Shown: positions 7,809-16,196, numbered from the stretch's first letter. The stretch: 47,232 bases of DNA from an uncultured Gammaproteobacteria bacterium (GCA_913063125.1 CAJXZM010000025.1:1-47232), one strand, 5' to 3'. Numbers and translations: made by a program. The notes: a model not told the origin generated them from the sequence alone.

Positions 7809-7994
7809 CTATTCCATAGCCTTCCTGATTTTCTGATCAGTCTTAAATTGGCTTAACGCATACACAGACCAAATTGTTGCAGGTATCCATCCAATAATTG
7901 TTATTTGCAACAAAAAACAGATCACGCCAGATATAGGGCGCCCTATAGTGAAAAACTGTAACCACGGTAATATTAACGCTAATAGTAATCTCAT
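7809..7994 (-). CDS. PMP3/YqaE (UPF0057)-like small membrane protein
   Basis: 61 residues from ATG 7994, with AAGGA nine bases upstream and only two bases after the stop of the lipoprotein gene. Two hydrophobic segments (MRLLLALILPWLQFF and ITIIGWIPATIWSVYAL) reproduce the layout of the PMP3 proteolipid family, whose members have LLAILLPPLAVFL and LLGYIPGVIHALYV. In other organisms the family affects membrane potential or stress tolerance. Here it is embedded in an envelope operon, so a role in the envelope is plausible. Confidence 0.65.
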   Translation of the reverse strand: MRLLLALILPWLQFFTIGRPISGVICFLLQITIIGWIPATIWSVYALSQFKTDQKIRKAME

Positions 7995-7996
7995 CA

Positions 7997-8644
7997 CTAA
8001 ATTTCCTTCGAGTGTGCCCATCGATCAGACATTAGCACTAACGTAGCTTTGCCGTCTTTAGGCTGTAGACGATCATTAAAAGCCTCTAATCTTTCCTCTT
8101 TTCCACCAACAATGGTGTATGCCCAATCCTCTACATCTTGAATAGAATACGTAAATTTAACCTCACTTATTCGCTTCCCAAGCATATCTGCTGGCGCAGT
8201 AAATTCTTTAATCTCTGTTACTGCATAATTTCCATAACAAAATTTCATCGCTGTAGAACCAGAACCAAAGAGCACTGGTCTAATTCTTCCCTCCTGATAA
8301 ACCGACTCTCCATCCTCTGTGAGAGTAAATTCACGGACAGACATTGTAGCCTTTTTGGCTGGTCCAAATACCCTAGAAGGGTTCAATACAACCTCTGCAC
8401 TTTTATCAACACTAGTAAGAAAGCCTAGTTCCACCATCGCATCGAGCAATTTTGTTTCTTCGTAATAAGGTGCATCCCCCTTTTTCGCGAGATACGGCAA
8501 CTTACCTTTGTATGAAAAGCAGGCTTTATCTTTAGTTAAATGACCGTTAATTGCTGCTGTAAAATTGTCATTATTGGCTTCTTTGGGATCATTCCCACAC
8601 CCAACTAACGCGACAACTACACCCAAAATTGCATATTTTTTCAT
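7997..8644 (-). CDS. Predicted lipoprotein
   Basis: 215 residues from ATG 8644, with AAGGA upstream. Signal peptide with lipobox LVGC (Cys16) followed by GNDP: Asn at +3 and no Asp at +2, consistent with outer-membrane sorting. The mature part is mixed beta/alpha with two further Cys (CFSYKG, KFCYGN) that could form a disulphide. No domain recognised. It lies 55 bp after the giant lipoprotein gene and is followed by the PMP3-like gene. Confidence 0.8.
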   Translation of the reverse strand: MKKYAILGVVVALVGCGNDPKEANNDNFTAAINGHLTKDKACFSYKGKLPYLAKKGDAPYYEETKLLDAMVELGFLTSVDKSAEVVLNPSRVFGPAKKATMSVREFTLTEDGESVYQEGRIRPVLFGSGSTAMKFCYGNYAVTEIKEFTAPADMLGKRISEVKFTYSIQDVEDWAYTIVGGKEERLEAFNDRLQPKDGKATLVLMSDRWAHSKEI

Positions 8645-8699
8645 GATTATCCTTATCAAAAAAGCCCCCAAATGGAGGCTGTATAGTTATATCCTAAAA

Positions 8700-11693
8700 C
8701 TAGCGGGTGATGCTATAACTCTTCACCCCAAAACCTTCCATAGTGACCGTTTGCGAAGTCGTCGATACTAAGCCAATGTCACCGGGATCGATGGCACGGG
8801 ATATTTCGATATCCGTATCAAATTCCCATGTAATCGCAGTGTCCTGAAACACCTCGCTACCAAAAGGGACTGTATCGTCATTCGCCCCTACGCGAATATC
8901 GGTCTTGTGGTGGATCAACGGCAATTCCGTTTCCGCTACGATTTCCACTTGCGTATTGGGTGGGATTTTATACCAACCATTGATCGGAAAGATCTCAGTA
9001 CCTAATGTTTTATTGACGACAACAATCTCAGTGTCTGACACGCCATAGGTTTCAGAATAACTTACCACGTCGTTACGTGGATAGCCGTCCTCATACTCCA
9101 CCTCATATTTCACTTGTGTATACAGATTCTGAGTCGAGCTACCGCTATACCAGGAACCGTGATAAAAGTTTAAGCCATTGCACGCCCCTGACTTACCGGA
9201 ATTACTTAGAATCGTATAGTCACTCCAGAAATCTGCGGTGTGCTTGTGTGAACTTCCACCGACTTCATGCCAATGACTAGCTCTCCAGGTATACCCTGAT
9301 TGCGATGCACAAAGAACATCAACGAGGGGTTCTGTAGACAAGGGGGCTAGCACGTTTTTTTCCACATCAACAAAATCAAGCGTTGCTGGCTGCTCTGGTG
9401 CTGTGTATACATTTGAGTCACCAGTCCACTTATATAGTTTATCGTACGTGCCATCCGGTACTCCCAATACAAAAGGAGATGATCCATTAACAACCCAGCG
9501 TCTTGTGCCTATCTGACGCGCGCGATTCTTACGAATTGCCCCTTCCCAGTTTTGCGTAACCAAGTGTCGATTTTGCGGGTCGATGGAAATTACATACGGT
9601 AATGACGATTCATTGTTGTACGTGTATTCCACCCGGTAAGTCTCTAAGTTCAGTTCTTGGCGGTTCTGATACGCCGTACTAAAAAGACTTTCCTGTTTGA
9701 CCTCTGGTGTCACTTCAATCGCGGGCGTTAATACATCCAGCTTAAAAGAAAAGCTCTGTATATTGCTGTTCGTCGCATTATCGGTCACTCGCATTTTAAC
9801 GGTATGCACGGTTTCCGCATCGGTTTGGTAGAAATTGCTCCCAAAGTACTCAGTCGTAATAGGTACATAAACCAACTGTAGATTCGGTACAGGCCGTGTT
9901 ACGGGTGACCAATCTACAACCGTCGTATCACCAACAATGTAAGTATATTCCACATCCAAATCAGTCACGCTAGTGCGGATCGTTCCAGAGTCCCCTATTT
10001 CAGAAGACACTACCACGAACCCATCATTAGTTAAGCTCCCACTAACTGTCGCACCATTGAGTGATACTAACTCTGCGTTCAAACATACCGGTCGAGTTAT
10101 CCCAGAACTATCATCAAGCTCCCCTATTTCACACAAATTCAACTGACCAGAATAATCAGTAAAACGCGCAATCATTTGGCGATCGTTAATAGATGGTGGA
10201 ATAATATCAACATCCACAGCCAATTCCACATCACTGCTATTACCCAATGTGTCAGTAATTACACCTTGCACAAGATTAGTCGCATTACCCGTGAGAGTAA
10301 TTTCCGCTTCAAACGTCGAGTTATCAAAATCCAATACCGCTTCCACGCCATCAACCACAATCTGATCGATGCCTGCGCCGTTATCCTCAAAGGTTCCCGT
10401 CGCCACATACTCGGTGTTATTCACTAACGTTGGCGAATCAAAAACGAGTCCTGCTCCTGAGTTTAAAAAATGATAAGTAAACAAACTAGCTTCACCGATT
10501 TCCGCAGAGCGATTACCAAGAACATCAGTCGCGATCAACGCAAAGTCATGATGTCCATCAGCAAACAACGCTGTATTTATACGCACTACTTGATCATCAA
10601 CTGGGATATTCGCTAAAAGATCACCATCAAGATACGCTTCAATACTTAGCACGCCTAAAGGATCTTGCACATTAAAAACGATCTCAGATTCACCTGCTAA
10701 TAGGGTTCCTGGCGTTGTTATTACTGATATCACCGGCGGGGTATTATCAACGGGCTGCCCCGCTTCGCCACCAAAAAGGGCGCTTGAACTAAGCGAAATA
10801 CTATTCGCCATTTCCAGCAAGTCATTAACTGCTAAGCCTGTTTTGTTATTTTCATGATCACCAAACTCAATAATACTAGTCGCAATCAAACGGCGATATG
10901 TTTCTGTCGATATCGCTGTGCTACCCAAATATAACTGTCCAGACGGGTTTCCAGGGGTTGATTCTGCTATACCATTTAATTCACCATCGGCCAAAATATC
11001 CTTACAGCCTAGATTAGTAAAATGCTTTACCGTATAAATATCGTTACTAGCATCTCCTCCATCATTCTGCCTAATCTTATCAACTGCCAATGATATACCA
11101 GCAACGGCGATACCATATCGATGTGCAGGCGTCATAAATGCAGTAAAAGCCTCTGCCTTAGTCGTATCAACTGGCTCAGTACCAGTAATTGACTCACCGA
11201 TAATAGCCGAGAATTCACTATTTGCTTGAGTAACCGCGTTGCCTACTGTTGCCCCTTCTGCAACGAGATACTCTGCTCGACACGCCGCCAGGGTAGTAAA
11301 GTAGGTTAGCTGTACATCTACGCTTTTACCTTGCTCATAATAAATAATCGCTTTGAGGCTATCATTCCCCATCGATACACTACGTCCATTGGACTCTTCC
11401 GGGTATTGACCTTCTTTAGTCGAAACAAGTAAATGTGTACTTGAGGCATCTAAACCTAAAAGATATTTACCTTCATCATCAGAAGTTGTGCTGTTATAAA
11501 ACCGCCCTTTTTCTCCTGCTGACCATTCAAATGCTGATATTATCGCATTGCGAATAGGTCCGTGCTGAGCCTTTCCTTGTGCCGTACCTTCTGGTCGTGT
11601 GGTTGGTGAATCTGATCCACCACCACCACCTCCCCCGCACGCAACAAGGGCTAATACTAGCGCTCCTAATAATGATTTTTTGGTAATAGTCAT
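8700..11693 (-). CDS. Giant lipoprotein with Ig-like repeats, probably surface-exposed
   Basis: 997 residues from ATG 11693, with AAGGAG ten bases upstream. Lipobox LVAC (Cys19) followed by seven Gly, a tether seen on surface lipoproteins of marine gammaproteobacteria. Residues about 40-100 resemble a carboxypeptidase-regulatory-like fold (KAQHGPIRNAIISAFEW). From about 320 come at least two bacterial Ig-like domains of the PPVISVITTPG...DGHHDFALIATDVLGN type. The C-terminal 350 residues are beta-rich with several aromatic and Cys residues. No catalytic motif. Likely adhesion, shielding or exclusion at the cell surface. It lies 70 bp after the barrel gene under the KorA-like leader gene. Confidence 0.8.
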   Translation of the reverse strand: MTITKKSLLGALVLALVACGGGGGGGSDSPTTRPEGTAQGKAQHGPIRNAIISAFEWSAGEKGRFYNSTTSDDEGKYLLGLDASSTHLLVSTKEGQYPEESNGRSVSMGNDSLKAIIYYEQGKSVDVQLTYFTTLAACRAEYLVAEGATVGNAVTQANSEFSAIIGESITGTEPVDTTKAEAFTAFMTPAHRYGIAVAGISLAVDKIRQNDGGDASNDIYTVKHFTNLGCKDILADGELNGIAESTPGNPSGQLYLGSTAISTETYRRLIATSIIEFGDHENNKTGLAVNDLLEMANSISLSSSALFGGEAGQPVDNTPPVISVITTPGTLLAGESEIVFNVQDPLGVLSIEAYLDGDLLANIPVDDQVVRINTALFADGHHDFALIATDVLGNRSAEIGEASLFTYHFLNSGAGLVFDSPTLVNNTEYVATGTFEDNGAGIDQIVVDGVEAVLDFDNSTFEAEITLTGNATNLVQGVITDTLGNSSDVELAVDVDIIPPSINDRQMIARFTDYSGQLNLCEIGELDDSSGITRPVCLNAELVSLNGATVSGSLTNDGFVVVSSEIGDSGTIRTSVTDLDVEYTYIVGDTTVVDWSPVTRPVPNLQLVYVPITTEYFGSNFYQTDAETVHTVKMRVTDNATNSNIQSFSFKLDVLTPAIEVTPEVKQESLFSTAYQNRQELNLETYRVEYTYNNESSLPYVISIDPQNRHLVTQNWEGAIRKNRARQIGTRRWVVNGSSPFVLGVPDGTYDKLYKWTGDSNVYTAPEQPATLDFVDVEKNVLAPLSTEPLVDVLCASQSGYTWRASHWHEVGGSSHKHTADFWSDYTILSNSGKSGACNGLNFYHGSWYSGSSTQNLYTQVKYEVEYEDGYPRNDVVSYSETYGVSDTEIVVVNKTLGTEIFPINGWYKIPPNTQVEIVAETELPLIHHKTDIRVGANDDTVPFGSEVFQDTAITWEFDTDIEISRAIDPGDIGLVSTTSQTVTMEGFGVKSYSITR

Positions 11694-11763
11694 CTGTAAA
11701 TGTCTCCTTTTTAACAGACAAAGATATTAAAAGTAATGTAGGGAATTGGTATCTAGAAAGAAA

Positions 11764-12345
11764 TTAATCGAAAATTATTTGTACGGTACCGCCCAACGAT
11801 TTCACTCCATCACCGAAAGGTGAATCGATATAAACCCCTATTCCAGGGTGCCAAACGGAGCTTCGTCCCATATCAAACATTGTTAATGCATATAGAGTAA
11901 TACCTGCATTTGATTCATCTCTATCATCAAATTCTTCGTCAAGATATCCGTCAGTATCGATGGTATAACGATTTTCATAACTAACACTGTCTAGTGCTAA
12001 CCCTGCGCCGGTCCATATTTTAAAATTACGGCTGATACTGAATTGGTGCTCATAACCACCCCAAATTCGATAACCTTTTACATCCTGGCTAACATCTGAC
12101 TCTGAAGCATCCAAACTAAAATCGATAAGTTCAACTCCCGCAACAAACTGCCTTCCTCGGCGAGAAATTGGGAATACTACTTTAGCTCCTGGCAAAAATA
12201 CAACTTCGCTACCACTACTTCCCTCAGGATCTTCCACGCTATATGATCCTATTTTTCCATAAACACCCCAATCAATAATATTTTCCTTTGCTTGTACGGG
12301 ACTTAAAACAAACAAAGAACTCATAACCACAACTTTCTTAAACAT
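11764..12345 (-). CDS. Outer-membrane beta-barrel protein
   Basis: 193 residues from ATG 12345. Signal peptide MFKKVVVMSSLFVLSPVQA with AQA-type cleavage after residue 19. The mature chain alternates hydrophobic and polar residues with many Tyr/Trp/Gly (YRIWGGYEHQFSISRNFKIW, AGITLYALTMFDMG) and ends VQIIFD, typical of a small 8-strand outer-membrane barrel. It starts five bases after the KorA-like stop, so both are translated from one message. Might be a plasmid-encoded porin or surface factor; exact family not recognised. Confidence 0.75.
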   Translation of the reverse strand: MFKKVVVMSSLFVLSPVQAKENIIDWGVYGKIGSYSVEDPEGSSGSEVVFLPGAKVVFPISRRGRQFVAGVELIDFSLDASESDVSQDVKGYRIWGGYEHQFSISRNFKIWTGAGLALDSVSYENRYTIDTDGYLDEEFDDRDESNAGITLYALTMFDMGRSSVWHPGIGVYIDSPFGDGVKSLGGTVQIIFD

Positions 12346-12350
12346 TCTTA

Positions 12351-12641
12351 CTATTCCTTTTGACTCACATCATACTGATGCAATTCTTCCTCATTATTTG
12401 AATTGGTAATAACTACGGTCATTGATAAATCATCTGCTGCTAACTTCTTCTCAACGTATGCTTCAAAACGCTTAATCAAGGTGTATATGCGAGACGGGGA
12501 ATTAAACCCAGCTTCTTCCGCGAGTACTTTTAACTCAACACCATCAACATAATGTCTACGCAAGATTTCTATATTCGTTTCGTTGTACGGCGAATTTAAC
12601 GCTAACCAAGCAAATTGCTTGTTGTTTAGTCTAATATCCAT
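12351..12641 (-). CDS. KorA/TrfB-like transcriptional repressor
   Basis: 96 residues from ATG 12641 (ATG 12659 would add six). The sequence RLNNKQFAWLAL, then NIEILRRHYVDG, then LAEEAGFNSPSRIYTLIKRF aligns by eye along its length with IncP KorA (RLTESQFQEAI, TIEIARGVLVDG, FATSLGLTRGAVSQAVHRV), so the helix-turn-helix is about residues 32-60. KorA proteins bind palindromes in plasmid promoters and repress replication, partition and transfer genes together. It lacks the KorA dimerisation tail but has its own acidic C-terminus. The perfect palindrome at 12717-12734 in its promoter recurs before parA (20425-20444), the expected pattern for autoregulation plus control of parAB. Confidence 0.7.
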   Translation of the reverse strand: MDIRLNNKQFAWLALNSPYNETNIEILRRHYVDGVELKVLAEEAGFNSPSRIYTLIKRFEAYVEKKLAADDLSMTVVITNSNNEEELHQYDVSQKE

Positions 12642-12676
12642 GCTCCCCCAACCCTGCATTGTTCTTAAGGGTTGGC

Positions 12677-12682
12677 ATTATA
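12677..12682 (-). promoter_or_regulatory. -10 element of the korA-like/surface operon
   Basis: TATAAT on the minus strand 36 bases upstream of the chosen start at 12641. The -35 region is poor by consensus. Confidence 0.5.
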
Positions 12683-12716
12683 CATCCAGTAGATTTTCTA
12701 CGCGTTTTTATTCGAC

Positions 12717-12734
12717 GTGTGTAATATTACACAC
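12717..12734. promoter_or_regulatory. 18-bp palindromic operator, probably for the KorA-like protein
   Basis: GTGTGTAATATTACACAC, a perfect palindrome upstream of the korA-like -10 element. The same 18 bases form the core of 20425-20444 upstream of parA. Confidence 0.7.
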
Positions 12735-12790
12735 CTTATAGCTCTATGCAACTCCGTTTATTACTAATACTGCAATATTTGCGGCTAACT

Positions 12791-12809
12791 GCCGCAAAGC
12801 GGCCTTTTT
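12791..12809 (+). terminator. Rho-independent terminator pointing into the origin
   Basis: GCCGC-AAA-GCGGC followed by CTTTTT. Also GCGGC-TAACT-GCCGC just upstream could form an alternative stem with the same sequence. No plus-strand gene precedes it, so it may shield the origin from read-through. Confidence 0.65.
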
Positions 12810-12839
12810 CAGTTGGCCATAGGCCAGCGCCCTTGTGTA

Positions 12840-13564
12840 GAAAATACCGGAACTAAGGTCATCTAATTATGATTTAAGAACGACAAATTCCGGCTATTAT
12901 CCACAAATCTAACATTCTGTTTTTAAACCTGTTTTTAATTGTTTTTAAACCTGTTTTTAAACCTGTTTTTAGGATCGCTACAGGCCATGTATTTAAAGGG
13001 TTACAGCGATCTTAAAACGACAGATTCCGGCCTTAAAACGACAGATTCCGGCTTTAGAACGACAGATTCCGGGCTTTAGAACGACAGATTCCGGCTATCA
13101 AACGACAGATTCCGGCTATTACTCACAAGTAGGCTAGATATGTAACGCTGCTACTCTTCTATATTTCAACTGCTTATAATTTATACATATATATTAATTG
13201 TACAATTCAGAGCAACCGTTGATAAAAACTAACGGAATGACTCACTGGGTCTCAACCCATTTTAAGAACGACAGATTCCGGCTATTCATAATCTTGACGA
13301 CACCACAAAAACACGAAACGGCTGGGTCAGCTTAAAAACAATAGATGGAATGATATGACCCCTTAACGCATTGATATTGGGCCAATAAAGAGCGACTATT
13401 TGATTTTTACCCAGAATCTGTGGATTTCAACAGACGACCCAGCGAACGATTGGAACGACAGATTCCGGCTATGAACGACAGATTCCGGCTATGTTTTTAA
13501 AGCTAATCGATCATTAAATTTTCTTGACGCTTAAGAACGACATGATTTATATTTGTCGTTCTTA
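12840..13564. other. oriV: Iteron origin of vegetative replication (oriV)
   Basis: Nine direct repeats with core AACGACAGATTCCGGCTAT start at 12879, 13016, 13037, 13058, 13080, 13101, 13267, 13454 and 13474; the central five are spaced 21-22 bp, about two helical turns. A perfect DnaA box TTATCCACA is at 12897-12905. Between about 12916 and 12972 there are AT-rich repeats of CTGTTTTTAAAC, a likely melting site. The repeats lie directly upstream of a Rep_3 gene in the arrangement typical of iteron plasmids. The gene-free stretch 12660-13589 is otherwise explained by operator, terminator and this origin. Confidence 0.9.
13532..13564 (+). promoter_or_regulatory. rep promoter with inverted half-iteron operator
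   Basis: TAAGAACGACA (13532-13542) and TGTCGTTCTTA (13554-13564) are inverted copies of the iteron start, separated by 11 bases. They overlap a promoter with TTGACG at 13524-13529, a 17-base spacer and TTATAT at 13547-13552. Rep dimers binding here would repress rep, as in other Rep_3 plasmids. Confidence 0.8.
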
Positions 13565-13589
13565 GATGAAGCAGCGTTTTAGGAATAGC

Positions 13590-14324
13590 ATGGAATATAT
13601 AAAAAATAGCGATGGCATTGAAGCACGCGCATACTCAGTTACAAAGGATAACGCGTTAATAGAGGCTAGCTATTGCCTAACGCTCAATGAGCAACGACTA
13701 GTTCTATCTGCAATTGCTCAAGTAGACCCGCGCAGAGTAATACGAGATAAAAGTGAATTTACAATTAATGCACGAGATTTTGCTCGTGACTTTGGTATTT
13801 CAGAACGACATGCCTATGAGGCCATGGAAGAAGCAGCAACAACATTATTTGAAAGGGACATTAATAAAGTTTCAACAAACGGAGAAAAAGAAAAATTTCG
13901 CTGGGTATACCATATTAAATACCATAAAGGGGAAGGACGCGTGACGTTAATCTTTACCCCCACGATCTCCCCCTATATCTCCCAACTTCATGAACGTTTC
14001 ACCTCATATCAGCTACGCCAAGTAGCGGGGCTTAAATCACCATTCAGTATCCGCTTGTTTGAAATGCTAATGAGATTCAAAAGTACTGGGGTCTATAAAG
14101 TAAGTGTTGATAAATTCAAACAAATGCTAGACATAGAAGATCAATACCCACGCACCTTCGACCTAAAAAGGCGGATTATTATCCCTGCTGTTACAGAACT
14201 AGAAAACAAATCTAACCTCGCAATAAAATGGACCGAAACGAAGAAAGGTCGAATAACTATTGGTTACGAATTCAAGTTTTCAGTCGTAGATCAAATGGAC
14301 CTGTTAGACGACCTAGGCGAATAG
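13590..14324 (+). CDS. rep: Replication initiator, Rep_3 family
   Basis: 244 residues from ATG 13590, which has AGGA five bases upstream; ATG 13566 is in frame but lies at the edge of the operator. Two winged-helix domains are expected: the N-terminal one includes EASYCLTLNEQRLVLSAIAQ and RDFARDFGISERHAYEAMEEA, the C-terminal one includes SPFSIRLFEMLMRFKSTGVY and FDLKRRIIIPAVTELENKS, both diagnostic of the RepE/Pi initiator family. It would bind the nine iterons to open the origin as monomer and the inverted repeat at 13532-13564 as dimer to repress itself. Length is usual for the family. Confidence 0.92.
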   Translation: MEYIKNSDGIEARAYSVTKDNALIEASYCLTLNEQRLVLSAIAQVDPRRVIRDKSEFTINARDFARDFGISERHAYEAMEEAATTLFERDINKVSTNGEKEKFRWVYHIKYHKGEGRVTLIFTPTISPYISQLHERFTSYQLRQVAGLKSPFSIRLFEMLMRFKSTGVYKVSVDKFKQMLDIEDQYPRTFDLKRRIIIPAVTELENKSNLAIKWTETKKGRITIGYEFKFSVVDQMDLLDDLGE

Positions 14325-14325
14325 T

Positions 14326-15249
14326 CTACGTTTCAAACTCCATATACGCTTGTGTGAGTGTTCTTTCTACATAATCTTCAATATGCCCAGTCTTTCTGAC
14401 CGATAGCCCTGGACTGGATAAAACAAGTGCTTCAGCTATATCTTCCCTTTTATAGCCCAATGAAACCATCTTTAAAACAATCATCCAGTCAGCTTTAGAA
14501 TAGTTAATTTCTCGCCCATAGCGCCGCTCTAGGTTTCGCATTTGCGATACAAAAAAAGTATTGCTGTGTTGATTTTTCCTCCCGCTTTTCACTGCCAGTT
14601 TTGGCCGTTGAGTCCTTTTCTCTTCCTCATCAAGCAGCGCATATGCACGATCAAACAACGTCCCAAAATCCTGTTGGGGTAAGCTCTTACGCGTTTTTCT
14701 GAGTAATACATAGGGGTAGCTACCATCAGGCCTAACATGCTGCGGCTTACGATTAGTAAAGCCTGCTAAACGCCCGTAGTGTCGCCAATCCGCACTATTC
14801 ATATCTCCTTGAAACTCTGAAGCTAGTACTTTACTGACCGCCGTTGCAAGTGCTTCTGGGATAGGCCGATCACTAACCCGTAACCATGCTTGATAATTTA
14901 GAGGGCTTGTCTCTACAACACAACTCGGCAAATACCCCGCCGCTTCCATCCTCTCCCTCTGAGTAATAGTAAGATCATCAATCAATAAAACTCCCTGGCT
15001 TCCGGTGGGACGTATATAAATATTCGCCCCCTGGCTATTTTGCTGTTTTAACCAGCCAAGCCCTTTAATTAACTTCCCCATATCGCATTCACGGTTAATC
15101 ATACGGCCAGTCTTACTACAATGAATTCCCACTTCTAGTTTTGTCACACCCATAGCCGGAATTTGTCGTTTTAACGCTATAAGTGTTTTATCCACTGACC
15201 GGCTCTCCCTCGCTAAAGAACAAATCCCGCCCCTTGTGAAATTCGTCAT
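14326..15249 (-). CDS. RepB-type DNA primase
   Basis: 307 residues from ATG 15249; a GTG at 15258 is possible. Residues about 36-170 carry the RepB_primase fold seen in RSF1010 RepB and related plasmid primases: GWLKQQNSQGANIYIRP, acidic pair LLIDDL (Asp91-Asp92), ETSPLNYQAWLRV, then DWRHYGRLAGFTNRKP. A basic, helical C-terminal region follows. Such primases prime plasmid single strands in replication or in the recipient after transfer. The gene converges on rep with one base between stop codons. A 36-codon frame from ATG 15294 overlaps its start and may affect translation. Confidence 0.8.
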   Translation of the reverse strand: MTNFTRGGICSLARESRSVDKTLIALKRQIPAMGVTKLEVGIHCSKTGRMINRECDMGKLIKGLGWLKQQNSQGANIYIRPTGSQGVLLIDDLTITQRERMEAAGYLPSCVVETSPLNYQAWLRVSDRPIPEALATAVSKVLASEFQGDMNSADWRHYGRLAGFTNRKPQHVRPDGSYPYVLLRKTRKSLPQQDFGTLFDRAYALLDEEEKRTQRPKLAVKSGRKNQHSNTFFVSQMRNLERRYGREINYSKADWMIVLKMVSLGYKREDIAEALVLSSPGLSVRKTGHIEDYVERTLTQAYMEFET

Positions 15250-15310
15250 AACTCGCACATCGATTGCGCAAATAAACGGTGTTACTTATAATGATCATGC
15301 TTACCTCTTT

Positions 15311-15359
15311 TTGTCGAAGGGTGTTAAGTATGCTTCGGCGAGTTAGTGGCTTGCCGAGG
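15311..15359 (-). promoter_or_regulatory. Structured leader, copy 1 (TTAGTGG-loop hairpin)
   Basis: TTGTCGAAGGG at 15311 followed by a hairpin with arms CTTCGGCGAG / CTTGCCGAGG (15333-15359) and loop TTAGTGG. The same design (TTGTCGAAGGG plus a TTAGTGG loop with unrelated arm sequences) precedes the ArdC-like gene at 17090-17143. Seen from the minus strand, the hairpin lies just before a GAGGT ribosome binding site and ATG 15294. Confidence 0.6.
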
Positions 15360-15376
15360 CTCCTTCCGCAACAATA

Positions 15377-15703
15377 CTAACCTTGCATATCTCGCCATTG
15401 AGATAAAACGTCTAGATAATCAGAAGAAAAACCGTTTACCTGCTCCCAATCCCAACGGCTATTATTAAGACAATCAACTAACTCTAATTTTTGTGTAATA
15501 CCCGCACGTAGCAAGCATTGGCTTAGACCCTCAGGAAAATACGACATCCACTTTGGCGGGGGTAATTGCATGTGACCCATAGCGGAATTCAACGTAGCAT
15601 TTACCCAAGTTCCAAGATTCTTACTATCACTGGCTTTGGCCGCCAACACCCAACGCGCCTTGTCCTTGGAATCGCAATCGATGATCAATTTACTCTTTTT
15701 CAT
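15377..15703 (-). CDS. Small accessory protein, possible DNA-binding partner of the primase
   Basis: 108 residues from ATG 15703. The N-terminus KKSKLIIDCDSKDKARWVLA followed by ASDSKNLGTWVNATLNSAM has the strand-helix-helix pattern of ribbon-helix-helix proteins, such as plasmid mobilisation accessory factors. The C-terminal half (QKLELVDCLNNSRWDWEQVN) is unlike known domains. It precedes the primase with the structured leader between them, so they are likely in one transcript. The assignment is weak. Confidence 0.55.
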   Translation of the reverse strand: MKKSKLIIDCDSKDKARWVLAAKASDSKNLGTWVNATLNSAMGHMQLPPPKWMSYFPEGLSQCLLRAGITQKLELVDCLNNSRWDWEQVNGFSSDYLDVLSQWRDMQG

Positions 15704-15811
15704 TTAGGCACCTATACCAACGAATCAAATACGTTTGCGCTTATAGCGTATTCTCCAACAACTACCTACAGAAAAATACCCTTCTTACGATTACCTCGAT
15801 CTAGATCCGTA

Positions 15812-15860
15812 GGTTTACTTAGTGAAATCGAACATAGCGAAAATTGAACTTTAGTAAACT
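15812..15860. repeat. Imperfect inverted repeat, copy 1 of a duplicated element
   Basis: GGTTTACTTAGTGAAATCGA through TTTAGTAAACT. A diverged copy with the same fold lies at 18855-18902. Both are followed 50-80 bp later by a TGTAA-N5-TTAC dyad, so an intergenic control unit seems to have been duplicated. This gene-free stretch (15704-15985) holds nothing else that I can see. Confidence 0.6.
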
Positions 15861-15908
15861 AAATAGCCCGCATAGCTCCTATGGAAAAAATACCAATAAA
15901 AACAATGG

Positions 15909-15923
15909 TGTAAGATTCTTACG
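15909..15923. promoter_or_regulatory. TGTAA-N5-TTACA-type dyad, site 1
   Basis: TGTAAGATTCTTACG, one base from a perfect TGTAA-N5-TTACA. Related sites at 18981-18995 and 20474-20494 lie before the SprT-like gene and parA. Confidence 0.5.
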
Positions 15924-15985
15924 AGCAAACAGAAATATATGACAAAGTAATAGCCAGAGACTAACTCTGACTATTACTTAACCGA

Positions 15986-16174
15986 CTATAAATATAAGTA
16001 ATATCGCCGATCACCGCGACAATCAATATCACTAGAAGCCATTAAATGCCCGTTCAGCAGTACTGCATATTCCAACCCGTATTCTCCATAGCGGGTGTGA
16101 AGGCAATTATCCTTGCCTGCCACCTCCGCTATGCGTTCAAATTCATGTTCTTTAATTAAACGTTTATTAGCCAT
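15986..16174 (-). CDS. Small hypothetical protein under the duplicated leader
   Basis: 62 residues from ATG 16174. It begins MANKRLIKEHEFERIAEVAG and ends DRRYYLYL; soluble, no family recognised. It is expressed from the leader/operator module 16197-16318, an inverted copy of the module that drives the DUF1249-like gene at 17323, so both should respond to the same regulator. Confidence 0.6.
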   Translation of the reverse strand: MANKRLIKEHEFERIAEVAGKDNCLHTRYGEYGLEYAVLLNGHLMASSDIDCRGDRRYYLYL

Positions 16175-16196
16175 TAGCGTACTTATAATCCTTCAA

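Noticed and set aside
9077..10427. Plus-strand frames opposite the giant lipoprotein gene
   Set aside because: Antisense shadows of a convincing 997-codon gene; compositions are Ser/Thr/His-rich without family features.
12879..13492. Possible CRISPR array (regular repeats with spacers)
   Set aside because: Repeats are 19-22 bp with only 2-3 bases between the central copies, no palindromic CRISPR repeat and no cas genes; position before rep identifies them as iterons.
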